Assembly (NCBI GenBank): GCA_028689735.1
Contig: JAQVCP010000012.1
Span: forward strand, 1-64,000
Reading direction: 5' to 3'
Source: Hespellia sp.
GTDB taxonomy: Bacteria; Bacillota; Clostridia; Lachnospirales; Lachnospiraceae
DNA: 64,000 nt
The notes below the pieces were generated by a model that saw only the letters and a list, made by a program, of their open reading frames with translations, ran no database searches and was not told where the DNA came from. How positions within the stretch are numbered: position 1 is the first letter of the stretch; every line of letters starts with the position of its first letter. Of the stretch, positions 1 through 8,748 are shown piece by piece. The position numbers and the translations under genes are program-made.

Positions 1-38
1 TAAAATCAGGCGATACGCCTAAGTATAACTAGAACTAA

Positions 39-56
39 ATGTTTTGAACAAAACAT
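39..56. repeat. Palindrome near the window edge
   Basis: An 8-bp inverted repeat, ATGTTTTG and CAAAACAT, with a 2-base spacer. It lies downstream of the minus-strand gene ending at 239. It could form a terminator stem or bind a protein. No T-tract follows on the minus strand. Nothing else is recognised in bases 1-191. Confidence 0.35.
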
Positions 57-191
57 GTAGACTTGTGCTTAAGTTTATCTGCTGCACTGGCATTTGTCAA
101 TATATTTTTTCAGGAACTACCCCGGGGCAGCAAAAAGGCAGGTGCTTTCTCTTCCCCAAGAGTACCACACCAGCCCACAAAAATTATGGTA

Positions 192-230
192 AAGCGGATA
201 TTGGGAATCCGTTTCGCCACTCCCTCATGA
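192..230 (-). repeat. Dispersed palindromic repeat, copy 1
   Basis: A member of the roughly 35-bp repeat found in many spacers of this window. The plus strand carries AAGCGGAT, a short loop, then AATCCG, then a tail resembling CGCTACTTCCTCATG. This copy is slightly diverged (GTTTCGCCACTCCC) and sits 8 bases past the stop of the gene at 239. Strand is given as the strand on which GAGGAAGTAGCGAAGCGG reads, which is the coding strand here. Confidence 0.65.
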
Positions 231-238
231 TCATCCAG

Positions 239-1999
239 CTAAAAAGATATCCCATCTGTCTCGATCACGTAGCTCTTCTCCTTTGCATCTTCCCGGCTCT
301 CATACTGTTCCTCCGCGGCTTTTACCGCACGGAAGCGATTGAGAAGTTTTTTCAGATCCCCGTCCGCCATATCCTGCAGCTTCTGGATTCCTTCCTCGTC
401 AAATGTTGTCTGGCCCTCCTGCAGCTGCCTTGCACCGTCCACAAGTCTCTGAATTCCACTCATGATCGTCTCATTATTTGACGCAAGCTGCCGGGAGCCT
501 GACTGAAGCTGTTCCAGTGCAGCGGTAAGAGTATCCATCCCCTCTGTCAGACCAGACATGCCGGAAGAGAACTGTGTCAGCACCTTCATGTGCCCTTCCA
601 TATCACGCAGTGTCTCAAGGATTCCCGAGACATCCACTGTCATATCCGGCATTTCCAGCGGTGGGATGGCTGTAAGCTGATTCTGTGCCTCCTGGATATT
701 GTCATTGGCTGCCGTGAGATTCTCCCCTGCCTCTGACGAACTTGTGACGTTGATTCCACTATAATCTGCTGCTGCTAAAATCTCTGCCTTCTCTTCCTCC
801 GTCAGGTTTCCATTGGAGTTTATTGCTGTCTCCAGAACATTCTGAGCCTGGACCCTCGCCTGCTCTGAGGCATCTGCATCTGCATTTTCAAGGCTCGCCG
901 CCGCTCCCGAAACTTCCGACTGTGCATCCGTCAAAGCTTCGTTGGTTCCGTTTACTGCGCTGTCTATCGCCATCTTATATGCCGCCACATTTTCAGCGAA
1001 GGACTGCAGTCCGGTAAATGTCTTCTGCAGCGCCTCCATGTTCTGACTCAGCGTGGCTGCATCTGCCGCCAGTGCCTGGGCGGCCGCCGAAACTGCTGCC
1101 ACACTCGCATCATCCGGCATGGACGCTTCTGACAGAGACGCAGAAATCATCTCGATTCCACTCTCAAGTTGCTGCACACCGTCCGTGTAAGCCCCCACAG
1201 CACTCTGAAACGTGGTAAGACCGTCTAACAGAGCACCCGTTCCTTCTACCAGTGCGCCAGATGCCTCGCCCAGCTTCTCCATGTCATCTATCAGCTCATC
1301 CACATCATCCAGCGAATCCAGATTCATATCACTTAGTCCCAGTGGAGTCATTACATTTGCCGTAAATTCCAGCTCAAACTCAGAGACATCTGCAGTGATT
1401 TCTACATAATCCGGCAGATTGACATCATCTGCCGCCTCTATACCATCAAGCTCCAGACTGTCGCGAAGGGCTGGAAATACTGTGCCAACCACAACATTCT
1501 GGTCGTCATCTTCCATGATTTTCCCGTTGGACACCTGAATATTGGAAAAGGTGTCGGATGGAAGCATCACCACGGAAAGCAGGAGAAATGGAGCACTCAC
1601 CTTTCTCTCTTCTCCATCGACTGTCACGGTCTCTTTTGTGAGATTTTCATAATCAAACCGGAGTTTGACCTTTCCGGATTTTCCTGCAATCTTCTTCGGG
1701 CTAATTTCCTTTCCGTCAAGATAATAGGTCAACTTCACGGAAACCGGAAGGTTCGTATCTGCATCTTCCTTCTTCAAGGTCCCGGATTCATCGGCCTGCA
1801 GAAAGACCATCCCCGATTCACTCTCTGCCGTCCCTGAATCTTTCACTGCCTCTGCTGTCGTCTTCCGGACATTTTCGCTTGCCTTTGTTTCCTCCTGAAT
1901 GACTGAATTTTCCCCGGACGCTTTCGCTGCGCCGACTGTCACGAGGCTCAGGATCAGTACTCCACATATGGCACCCGCCAGGGTTTTCTTATTTTTCAT
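239..1999 (-). CDS. Secreted coiled-coil partner of an ABC export system
   Basis: A 586-residue exported protein that I cannot assign to a characterised family. Residues 1-27 form a signal peptide with a KNKK start and a hydrophobic core. About residues 80-210 look like beta-rich extracellular domains. From about 215 onward there are long amphipathic helices with Leu/Gly-spaced heptads (such as GTGALLDGL and LVDGARQLQEG), as in the extracellular part of YhgE/Pip-type proteins. No C-terminal membrane anchor is visible. It lies 24 bases after an FtsX-type permease in the same operon, so an extracytoplasmic role in that transporter is inferred. A GGGGAG ribosome site precedes the ATG. Confidence 0.6.
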   Translation of the reverse strand: MKNKKTLAGAICGVLILSLVTVGAAKASGENSVIQEETKASENVRKTTAEAVKDSGTAESESGMVFLQADESGTLKKEDADTNLPVSVKLTYYLDGKEISPKKIAGKSGKVKLRFDYENLTKETVTVDGEERKVSAPFLLLSVVMLPSDTFSNIQVSNGKIMEDDDQNVVVGTVFPALRDSLELDGIEAADDVNLPDYVEITADVSEFELEFTANVMTPLGLSDMNLDSLDDVDELIDDMEKLGEASGALVEGTGALLDGLTTFQSAVGAYTDGVQQLESGIEMISASLSEASMPDDASVAAVSAAAQALAADAATLSQNMEALQKTFTGLQSFAENVAAYKMAIDSAVNGTNEALTDAQSEVSGAAASLENADADASEQARVQAQNVLETAINSNGNLTEEEKAEILAAADYSGINVTSSSEAGENLTAANDNIQEAQNQLTAIPPLEMPDMTVDVSGILETLRDMEGHMKVLTQFSSGMSGLTEGMDTLTAALEQLQSGSRQLASNNETIMSGIQRLVDGARQLQEGQTTFDEEGIQKLQDMADGDLKKLLNRFRAVKAAEEQYESREDAKEKSYVIETDGISF

Positions 2000-2023
2000 A
2001 GGCTCCCCTTTCTCGTTTCCATT

Positions 2024-4342
2024 TTATTCCGCATTTTTTAAGGCCTCATCCATGGGCACTCTCCGGATTTTACGCATTTCCAGAACAGCCACCGCCGCAT
2101 ATGTCACGATTCCCAAAAGGAACATTCGCACAAACACCGTCCAGTCCGTATAAAATGCAATCCATCCACTTAACATAGAGCGCATCATCTCCCGGTAAAT
2201 CACAGTTAACAGTCCATAATCAATCACCATGCCAAACAGCAGAAAGATTACCACCATAAACGAAGTGGAGAGAATATAAAGACGACTGATTTCGCTGTTC
2301 TCATAGCCGAGAATCTTCGTCATGGAAATGGACTGCGCATTCTTTTCTATGATAATTTTTGAAAGCAGATAAATCACCACCATGAAAATCAGCATTGCAA
2401 ATCCATCCACCAGGTACATCATGCTTCCCATGGACACATCCAGTTGTCTCGAAACTTTCGTCAGCGCATCCTTATCTACCACCGAGCCGATATATTTATC
2501 ATTGATATCGGTAAGCTCTGTGTCAGAAAAGTAACCGCTGAAATAATCCTGAGCCAGATCAAAAGTCTCATTCAGCTGCTCCTGACTCATGAACACAGAC
2601 AAAGCTCCCATATAATCATAGATTCCGGAAATCTTAAAGTCATAAGTATCTTCTTCATATTTTTCCTTCAGTGTAATGGTGTCCCCCGCCTTCAAGTCAT
2701 ACTTATCTGCATACCCGGAGGAAATATAAATCTGCCCATCTGAAAAGTCCAGCGGAATGTAACTGCTGTCCTTACCGATTCCATAGAGCAGAATCTCCTC
2801 ACTGTCACAGATATCATCCGTTGTATTCAGCGAATATGCAGTAAATTTCTCCGCCGATTCGTTGTCCGTCTCTGTCGCCGCCGAGAACTCCAGCATGGAA
2901 ATCATGCTCCGGATCTTACTGTCATCACTCATGACGCGGACCGGAACGCTGAGCATATACTGATACTTGCTGAGCATATTGTTCTCAATTTCCGCCTGAT
3001 AATGATCCAGCACCACCGGAAGTGCCAGTCCGAAGAGAAGCAGCAGGTTCGCAAAAATAATTCCGATCAGCAAAATTACATAGTTACTCATATTCTGGAA
3101 AATAATCCGCAGCCGGAATCTTGTGAAGAAGGGAATCTTCACACCCAGACGGATGGCATGTTTCTGTCTGCGCCTGCTCAGATCACGCCGGATGAATTTC
3201 AACGGTGAAAGCTTCAGCTTATCGTTGAGAACCGCCAGATTGATGAGCAGCATCATCAGAAACGGGACCACCGTGGTCTTAATAAATGCTTCTCCGCTCC
3301 AGATTGTCACAAATTTTGTCAGACTATAGCTCCCATAATACATCTCACTGACAATATTTTTCATCACCGTGTACCCCAGAATATTTCCGGTCAATGCTCC
3401 GATCAGCGTGACAAACAGCGGCATGGATATATAATGCCGAACCAGCTCGCCTCTGGTGTAACCGGAAGCTCGAAGTGTCCCGATGGTGTTGGCCTCCTTC
3501 GTAATTGTGTTGGAAATCGTGATACCGAACACAAATGCCAGAATTCCAATGACCATGTAAAGCAAAACCGTGATCATCGCTTTGTCGCTTCCCATGTCAT
3601 CCCCTGTAAATGTGATAGCCTGGTTCTGGTATTTCGGAACAAATGTTTCCAGCGTAATGACCTTTCCCATGGCCTTCATCAAGTCCTCCGCCCGGTCATT
3701 TTCTTCCTGTTCATTTTCCGGCTTCGCATTGTAGGTCCACGCATAGCGGTAATTCAGCGCCTTCCTGCTGTAGGAATCAAATTCCTCTTTTGTTACAATT
3801 GCGACACCAAACTTGACCGCATCGAACATGGTGTCATTATTATTGGAAAAGAGACAGCTGTAATCTGAAAGTGCCACATATCCGGTGACGGTCCATGACT
3901 TCCCTTCACTTTTTATCGTATCTCCAACATCGATTCCATTGTTTTCTGCATACATGCGGTCAATGGCAATCTCTCCTGCCTTCTCCGGAAATTCACCTTC
4001 CATCAGGCACACCTTGTCTACTTCCTCGCGGTTAGGGAAAATGCGGAGCGTACTGCCATTCTGCAATGCTTCCTCCACAAAGCAGCCATCGTAGACATTG
4101 ATATCGCTCTTTTCAAGTGCCTCCTTTTCTCCTGCAGTCAATTCTTTTGCCACGTCAAAATATCCATCTTCGATGTTGTAGCGTTCAAAGCTTTCATCGT
4201 AGGTAATACGCATACTGCCATCTGCCACCAGAAAGCCTGACACAAATCCGATGGTTGCTGCCAGAAGAACAAAGATTACTATATATTTTCCCGCCTCATC
4301 CCGCAATTCTCTCAGCAGCCTTTTTTGCAAAGGATTTTTCAT
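2024..4342 (-). CDS. ABC transporter permease, FtsX/MacB type
   Basis: A 772-residue membrane protein with two FtsX-like halves. A membrane segment lies at about 18-40, followed by a large extracytoplasmic domain (about 45-255) and three membrane helices. A second extracytoplasmic domain (about 450-640) is followed by the final three helices. The C-terminal motif MRKIRRVPMDEALK matches the end of many permeases of this family. Such permeases work with a MacB/LolD-like ATPase, encoded 11 bases upstream, and drive mechanical work on or export of substrates rather than import. The start follows GGGAGG. The substrate is unknown; peptides or antimicrobial compounds are possible. Confidence 0.85.
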   Translation of the reverse strand: MKNPLQKRLLRELRDEAGKYIVIFVLLAATIGFVSGFLVADGSMRITYDESFERYNIEDGYFDVAKELTAGEKEALEKSDINVYDGCFVEEALQNGSTLRIFPNREEVDKVCLMEGEFPEKAGEIAIDRMYAENNGIDVGDTIKSEGKSWTVTGYVALSDYSCLFSNNNDTMFDAVKFGVAIVTKEEFDSYSRKALNYRYAWTYNAKPENEQEENDRAEDLMKAMGKVITLETFVPKYQNQAITFTGDDMGSDKAMITVLLYMVIGILAFVFGITISNTITKEANTIGTLRASGYTRGELVRHYISMPLFVTLIGALTGNILGYTVMKNIVSEMYYGSYSLTKFVTIWSGEAFIKTTVVPFLMMLLINLAVLNDKLKLSPLKFIRRDLSRRRQKHAIRLGVKIPFFTRFRLRIIFQNMSNYVILLIGIIFANLLLLFGLALPVVLDHYQAEIENNMLSKYQYMLSVPVRVMSDDSKIRSMISMLEFSAATETDNESAEKFTAYSLNTTDDICDSEEILLYGIGKDSSYIPLDFSDGQIYISSGYADKYDLKAGDTITLKEKYEEDTYDFKISGIYDYMGALSVFMSQEQLNETFDLAQDYFSGYFSDTELTDINDKYIGSVVDKDALTKVSRQLDVSMGSMMYLVDGFAMLIFMVVIYLLSKIIIEKNAQSISMTKILGYENSEISRLYILSTSFMVVIFLLFGMVIDYGLLTVIYREMMRSMLSGWIAFYTDWTVFVRMFLLGIVTYAAVAVLEMRKIRRVPMDEALKNAE

Positions 4343-4353
4343 ACCCTGCCTCC

Positions 4354-5052
4354 CTACCAGTCCAGTTCCTGAGCTGGAACCTTTTTCTCGTTGCGGTAAC
4401 GCTTACGAACCACGCCATCCTTCAGGTGCACCACCTGATCTGCCATGTACTTGATTGCATCATTATGTGTAACCATGACGATGGTATTGCCATATTTGTC
4501 ATTCACAGTCTCAATGAGCGTCAGGATTTCCTTGGACGTATTATAATCCAGAGCCCCGGTGGGTTCGTCACAAAGCAGAATATCTGGATTCTTCACCAGT
4601 GCACGCCCGATTGCGGTACGCTGCTGCTGTCCTCCGGAGAGTTGATTCGGAAGCTTATGCTGATGCTCATAGATTCCCAGAGTATGCATCATCTCTTCAA
4701 TGTCCAACGGGCAATCGCTGAGATATGCCCCCACCTCGATATTCTCCCGTATGGTCAGATTAGGAATCAGGTTATACATTTGGAAAATGTATCCGAGATG
4801 CTTTCTTCTATACAGCGTCAGTTTCTTTTCCGTCATATCCCCGGTTTTCTCGCCATCAATGGAAATGTATCCTTCATCGGAATTATCGATGCCTCCGATG
4901 ATATTGAGCAATGTGGATTTTCCAGAACCGGAGGGTCCCAGCAGTACACAGAACTCTCCTTTTTCGATGGATAAATCAATTCCTTTTAGAACTTCAATCT
5001 GGTTTTCCGCCTCACCGAAAGACTTCTTTATATTGTTAATTTCAAGAAACAT
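4354..5052 (-). CDS. ABC transporter ATP-binding protein, MacB/LolD type
   Basis: The ATPase of the export system. It has Walker A GPSGSGKST, signature LSGGQQQR, Walker B ILLCDEPTGALD and the switch His in MVTHN, all intact. About 232 residues is normal for the LolD/MacB class. I placed the start at the ATG at 5052 because AAAGGAG lies just upstream; an alternative start 18 codons earlier would begin inside the operator. It is the first gene of a three-gene operon with the permease and the secreted coiled-coil protein, reading from the promoter at 5105-5132. Confidence 0.9.
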   Translation of the reverse strand: MFLEINNIKKSFGEAENQIEVLKGIDLSIEKGEFCVLLGPSGSGKSTLLNIIGGIDNSDEGYISIDGEKTGDMTEKKLTLYRRKHLGYIFQMYNLIPNLTIRENIEVGAYLSDCPLDIEEMMHTLGIYEHQHKLPNQLSGGQQQRTAIGRALVKNPDILLCDEPTGALDYNTSKEILTLIETVNDKYGNTIVMVTHNDAIKYMADQVVHLKDGVVRKRYRNEKKVPAQELDW

Positions 5053-5089
5053 TCTATTCTCCTTTTTTGTTAGTCTTTTCTTTCTATGA

Positions 5090-5103
5090 TTAGTCTTAAC
5101 TAA
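5090..5103 (-). promoter_or_regulatory. Putative operator of the ABC export operon
   Basis: The palindrome TTAGT-CTTA-ACTAA lies immediately downstream of the -10 box, about where transcription starts. A related half site (GTTAGTC, 5069-5075) lies closer to the gene. TTAGT/ACTAA-type palindromes are common targets of MarR and similar repressors. No regulator gene is adjacent, so which protein binds is unknown. Confidence 0.45.
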
Positions 5104-5104
5104 C

Positions 5105-5132
5105 AATATAGCACTTTGAGAATTTTTGTCAA
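5105..5132 (-). promoter_or_regulatory. Sigma-A promoter of the ABC export operon
   Basis: Read on the minus strand: a perfect -35 TTGACA (5127-5132), a 16-base spacer and -10 TATATT (5105-5110). It is followed at once by the palindromic operator and then by the ribosome site of the ATPase gene. Confidence 0.75.
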
Positions 5133-5437
5133 TATCTTTTCAGTAAAAATCGGTATCCCAACATATCCAGACAGGCTGCTCCCTGTATGCATCTCATTGA
5201 ATCAACGAAAAAGCTTGGGAAAACGCAAATGTGCCGCCACAGATTCTTCCAATCCGGGGCGGCACAGATGGTGCACAATTAAGTTGTAAGGGGCTGCCCT
5301 GCCCGAACCTCGGGACAGGCAGTCGTGACTTTCACGGTCCATGCGAGCACATTGTCGTGAAAAAATGGATCAGGTCGTTGACATCACAGTGGAAATAATG
5401 CAGTTCTTCCCCTGGAATATGTAGTCTCTAGATGTCA
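5133..5437. other. Gene-free spacer with three hairpins
   Basis: No plausible gene. It contains an inverted repeat TGTGCCGCC/GGCGGCACA (5230-5266), a bulged hairpin CTGCC...GGCAG with an inner CCCGA/TCGGG stem (5294-5322), and a small CGTGA/TCACG hairpin (5324-5336). The first could terminate transcription of the small gene at 5438-5692, which reads into this spacer, although T-tracts are poor. A structured small RNA cannot be excluded. Confidence 0.4.
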
Positions 5438-5692
5438 CTACTTCATCTTCCGCAGTTCACACTCATACTCTTCTTCCAGTTCCTCAAACATCTTTGGAAT
5501 TGCCTTATAGCATTTTATGCGGACCGCATTTTGAATGTCCTCACACAAAGCGCTCATTTTCTCGTACCCAAACTCGTCTGTAATTGTCTTCAGCTCACGC
5601 GCATATTTCTTTACATCCGCGTACTCGCGCTTGGAAACAGCCTTAAACAAATGTGCATAGGTCTTGTCGTGAAGAAATTCTTCTTTTTTCAT
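5438..5692 (-). CDS. Small Hpt-like protein lacking the phospho-histidine
   Basis: An all-helical, charged protein of about 84 residues, not assigned with certainty. Its pattern (a basic helix, then YARELKTITDEFGYEKM, then LCEDIQNAVR and a last helix) resembles histidine phosphotransfer (Hpt) domains. Arg stands where the phosphorylated His of AHxLK would be, so phosphotransfer looks impossible if the resemblance is real. The ATG at 5692 is preferred over a GTG at 5701 because GGGTAGG lies 8 bases upstream of it. It follows the YitT gene by 9 bases, suggesting one transcript. Confidence 0.6.
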   Translation of the reverse strand: MKKEEFLHDKTYAHLFKAVSKREYADVKKYARELKTITDEFGYEKMSALCEDIQNAVRIKCYKAIPKMFEELEEEYECELRKMK

Positions 5693-5701
5693 ACTTCTCA
5701 C

Positions 5702-6556
5702 CTACCCTTGTTTGAATCCCTCACCAATTACTTCATTTGACTCAACAATGACTGTAAACGCCATTGGATCAACCTCTTTCGCGATTTTCTTAATTACATT
5801 CATCTGCTTGTTGTTGCATGCGCAAAGAACAATCTCCTTCTCCTCGCCGGAATAACTGCCTTTTCCGGTCAGAATCGTTGCTCCGCGTCCCGCGTGCTGG
5901 TCGATTGCCTCTGCCACCTTCTGCCCGCGCTTTGTGATAATCAGCGTCATCTTACCGGAATCAATACCATACATCAGCTTATCAATCACCAGCGTAATCA
6001 GATACGTAATAATGATTCCATAGATTGTCGCATCAATATCCCGGAGGATTGCTCCACCGAACAGTACAATCACTGTATCACTAATAAACACGATTCTCCC
6101 CAGGGAAAGGTGCGGATGCCTCGCCCGAATGGACAGGGTAATGAAATCAGTGCCTCCGGTGGATGTATTATTCAAAAATAAAATCGTATAACCCAGTCCC
6201 GAAAAAATACCGGTGCAGATTGCCGCCAGCATCCGGTCTCCGGAATACAGCGGAAACAGTGGTGCAATATAATCCACAATAATTGAAGTAATCAAAATCG
6301 TCTTTACCGACCGTACAAAAAAATCTCTCCCCAGAATCTTAAAACATGCAATGGCAATGGGGATGTTCAGAACAATGGTCACCCATCCGATGGGAAGTCC
6401 AAACAGCCGATAGATTACCAGTGAAATACCCGACACTCCTGCCAGCGGAAATCCCGCATTCGCCGCAAAATTATAGATGCCGACCGCGATTAAAATTCCG
6501 CCCAAAATATCAATTAGTACATCCTTTGAAAATGTTTTTATATCAAATTTCTTCAT
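5702..6556 (-). CDS. YitT family membrane protein (DUF161/DUF2179)
   Basis: A 284-residue protein with five or six membrane helices in residues about 12-185 and a cytoplasmic C-terminal DUF2179-type domain (about 195-280). That domain includes RGATILTGKGSYSGEEKE and ends near VIGEGF. This two-domain order is the hallmark of the YitT family, widespread in Firmicutes; the transported substrate is not established. Length is normal. It overlaps nothing and is probably co-transcribed with the small gene at 5438-5692. Confidence 0.85.
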   Translation of the reverse strand: MKKFDIKTFSKDVLIDILGGILIAVGIYNFAANAGFPLAGVSGISLVIYRLFGLPIGWVTIVLNIPIAIACFKILGRDFFVRSVKTILITSIIVDYIAPLFPLYSGDRMLAAICTGIFSGLGYTILFLNNTSTGGTDFITLSIRARHPHLSLGRIVFISDTVIVLFGGAILRDIDATIYGIIITYLITLVIDKLMYGIDSGKMTLIITKRGQKVAEAIDQHAGRGATILTGKGSYSGEEKEIVLCACNNKQMNVIKKIAKEVDPMAFTVIVESNEVIGEGFKQG

Positions 6557-6592
6557 CTCTTCTTCTCTCTTTATGACATTCTATTTTTGTGA

Positions 6593-7429
6593 TCATACCA
6601 GATTATTTTTAAAATTCATAATCATCTCATTCGTCAGACTGCTGCGCTCAGGCTCCACCGGAATATCTTCCCGCTCAAACCACTCTGCCAGCGCAAGTTC
6701 TTCCCGATCCAGCGTAATCTCTTCTTCCCCATCGAGATCCGCATAAAATCCCATCAGCACCGTATCACTGAAGGACCACGGCTGGCTCTTGTAGTAACGG
6801 ATATTCTTGACCCTAAGTCCCACTTCTTCCATCACTTCACGGTGAACCGTATCTTCGATTGGTTCTCCGATTTCCACAAATCCGGCCAGAAGCGCATACT
6901 TCTTATACGTACGTCCTGAATACTTGGAAAGCAGCAGGCGGCTGCCATGTGTCACTGCCACAATCACTGCCGGAGACAGCTTCGGATATATCATAGTATG
7001 GCATTTTGGACAATATAACATACGTTCCCTGGTGTCTTTTTCCATCAGGCTTCCACACGCACCGCAAAACTTATTCGTGCGGTACCAGTTATAAAGCTGA
7101 TATCCCGTGATACCGGCAAATGCAAGATACTGGGGCTCTGCTCTTCTGAAAATCTCTGTATTCTCCATCATAAACTCTGACAGCGGCTCCCGGTTAATCT
7201 CGGAAACCAGATAAAATCGCTTCTCGTCTATTGTAAATAAATATGTAGAATCCTCATAAATATCATCATTTAATCTCTCCAGATCCCCGAACGTTGGAAA
7301 AATAATCTGTTCTCCTTTTTTAAGGACCAGCGCTGTGCCCTTTTCATAATAGAGAGCAACGCTGCCCCTTTGCGGCGGCTCGGGTTTAAAACTATTGTCA
7401 TACCTGTGTGGTGTAATGTCCTGTATCAT
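6593..7429 (-). CDS. nudC: NAD(+)/NADH pyrophosphatase, Nudix family
   Basis: It hydrolyses NADH/NAD to NMN(H) and AMP, and in this family may remove NAD caps from RNA. Seen: an N-terminal domain, a four-Cys zinc ribbon (CGACG and CPKCH), and the Nudix box running from GFVEIGEPIEDTVHREVMEE into VGL, with the key REVMEEVG core. The downstream SQPW sequence matches the NudC family signature SQPWPFP in part. The start at 7429 has GAGGAG 7 bases upstream; starting 12 codons earlier would lack a site. A TATAAT-like box lies at 7464-7469. The gene is divergent from the dehydrogenase at 7728. Confidence 0.88.
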   Translation of the reverse strand: MIQDITPHRYDNSFKPEPPQRGSVALYYEKGTALVLKKGEQIIFPTFGDLERLNDDIYEDSTYLFTIDEKRFYLVSEINREPLSEFMMENTEIFRRAEPQYLAFAGITGYQLYNWYRTNKFCGACGSLMEKDTRERMLYCPKCHTMIYPKLSPAVIVAVTHGSRLLLSKYSGRTYKKYALLAGFVEIGEPIEDTVHREVMEEVGLRVKNIRYYKSQPWSFSDTVLMGFYADLDGEEEITLDREELALAEWFEREDIPVEPERSSLTNEMIMNFKNNLV

Positions 7430-7524
7430 GTCTAATCTCCTCTGTTTTTCATTCTTTAACACCATTATAACAGATTCCCCGACTTTTTACACATGGGTTC
7501 CTGATATTTTACGGTGTTCCCTTT

Positions 7525-7554
7525 ACGAGGAAGTATCGAAGCGGATTCCCAATG
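7525..7554 (+). repeat. Dispersed palindromic repeat, copy 2
   Basis: The plus strand reads GAGGAAGTATCGAAGCGGAT then TCCCAATG, so this copy is inverted relative to most others. The gene it precedes is also on the plus strand, so it keeps the family's orientation relative to transcription. Confidence 0.6.
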
Positions 7555-7606
7555 ACCACTTTACTGTTCCTAAGCATCCCATCACTTTATGTGCTTCAAT
7601 ATACAA

Positions 7607-7635
7607 TTGACATTTCCTCTGCCATCATCAATAAT
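7607..7635 (+). promoter_or_regulatory. Promoter of the hydroxyacid dehydrogenase gene
   Basis: A perfect -35 TTGACA (7607-7612), a 17-base spacer and AATAAT (7630-7635), about 90 bases upstream of the ATG. Confidence 0.6.
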
Positions 7636-7643
7636 GAAAAAAG

Positions 7644-7697
7644 AAGCAGTGAATCCCGAAACATCTCATACACCATAGCATCGGGAATATCCTGCTT
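7644..7697 (+). promoter_or_regulatory. Leader hairpin upstream of the dehydrogenase
   Basis: A two-part stem in the leader: AAGCAG pairs with CTGCTT, and ATCCCGA with TCGGGA, around a loop of about 20 bases. It lies between the promoter and the GGGAGG ribosome site. There is no following T-run, so it is not a classical terminator. It may stabilise the mRNA or bind a regulator. Confidence 0.35.
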
Positions 7698-7727
7698 TGC
7701 TAAAATATAACCGGGAGGAATCAGACT

Positions 7728-8669
7728 ATGAACATTGTTTTTTTAGATGCAAAGACCATCGGCGAAGACATCGACCTTTCTGCCTATGATAAACTGGGTA
7801 CTGTTGAAAAATACGGGTTTTCCACATCGGAGCAGGTTCCGGAGCGTGTCAAAGACGCAGATGTCATCATCATCAACAAGATACAGGTCAACGAACAGAC
7901 CATTGGAAGTGCCAAGAACCTTAAGCTCGTTTGTGTCACCGCAACTGGCACAAATAATCTTGACAAAGAATATCTTGACAGGAGAGGGATTGCATGGCGA
8001 AATGTGGCAGGATACTCTACCAACTCTGTAGCGCAGCATACCTTTTCCATGTTGTTTTACCTGTCCGAAAAGCTCCGCTACTATGACGAATATGTAAAAG
8101 ACGGACACTACGTCAACGACACCACCTTCACTCATTTTGCAGAACATTTCCACGAGATCAGTGGAAAGACCTGGGGCATCATTGGTCTGGGAGCCATCGG
8201 AAGAAAAGTTGCCGACATTGCCCGGGCTTTCGGCACCGAAATCATCTACTACTCTGCATCCGGAAATAAGCCTCAGGAAGGCTACCACCAGGTTGATTTT
8301 GATACCCTGCTGGCCACCTCCGATATCATCTCTGTCCATGCCCCGCTCACTGAAGCAACCGAGAGCCTTATGAATCTGGATGCGTTCCGCAAAATGAAAC
8401 CGCATGCCATTTTCCTCAATCTAGGCCGTGGACCGATTGTTGTGGAAGCTGACCTTGCCACTGCACTAGAAAACAATCTGATTGCCGCTGCCGGACTGGA
8501 TGTACTCGCCCGGGAGCCCATGCAGGAAGACAATCCACTCCTGAAGATTCAGGACAGCAAAAAGCTTTATATCACCCCACACATCGGCTGGGCAAGTGTA
8601 GAAGCAAGAACAAACCTGATGAACATCATCCTCAAACAAATCCAGGAATTTTACGGTGAAATCAAGTAA
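7728..8669 (+). CDS. D-isomer-specific 2-hydroxyacid dehydrogenase
   Basis: An NAD(P)-dependent reductase of 2-oxoacids, closest in pattern to glycerate dehydrogenase/hydroxypyruvate reductase. The Rossmann motif GLGAIGRKVADIA lies at about 150. The catalytic triad is complete: Arg in LNLGRGPIV, Glu in DVLAREP and His in ITPHIGWAS. At 313 residues it has no regulatory ACT domain, unlike many SerA proteins. A GGGAGG site precedes the ATG. It is a single gene with its own promoter and a strong terminator. The exact substrate (hydroxypyruvate, glyoxylate or another 2-oxoacid) cannot be read from sequence. Confidence 0.85.
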   Translation: MNIVFLDAKTIGEDIDLSAYDKLGTVEKYGFSTSEQVPERVKDADVIIINKIQVNEQTIGSAKNLKLVCVTATGTNNLDKEYLDRRGIAWRNVAGYSTNSVAQHTFSMLFYLSEKLRYYDEYVKDGHYVNDTTFTHFAEHFHEISGKTWGIIGLGAIGRKVADIARAFGTEIIYYSASGNKPQEGYHQVDFDTLLATSDIISVHAPLTEATESLMNLDAFRKMKPHAIFLNLGRGPIVVEADLATALENNLIAAAGLDVLAREPMQEDNPLLKIQDSKKLYITPHIGWASVEARTNLMNIILKQIQEFYGEIK

Positions 8670-8708
8670 GTTTTGTCCGTGCACTAAGGTACTTTGACCG
8701 TCCAGCAA

Positions 8709-8733
8709 CGAAGCGGATTCCGAATATCCGCCT
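8709..8733 (+). repeat. Dispersed palindromic repeat, copy 3
   Basis: The plus strand reads CGAAGCGGATTCCG then AATATCCGCCTT. It lies 40 bases after the stop of the plus-strand dehydrogenase and has the same orientation relative to that gene as all other copies. The GAGGAAGTA portion is missing. Confidence 0.65.
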
Positions 8734-8748
8734 TACGAACAAAAAGAA

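Noticed and set aside
44-481. Plus-strand gene at the window start
   Set aside because: It runs antisense into the end of the secreted protein gene and across a dispersed repeat; no ribosome site or domain is visible.
7743-8405. Open frame antisense to the hydroxyacid dehydrogenase
   Set aside because: It is covered by a complete enzyme with all catalytic motifs; the antisense product has no family features.
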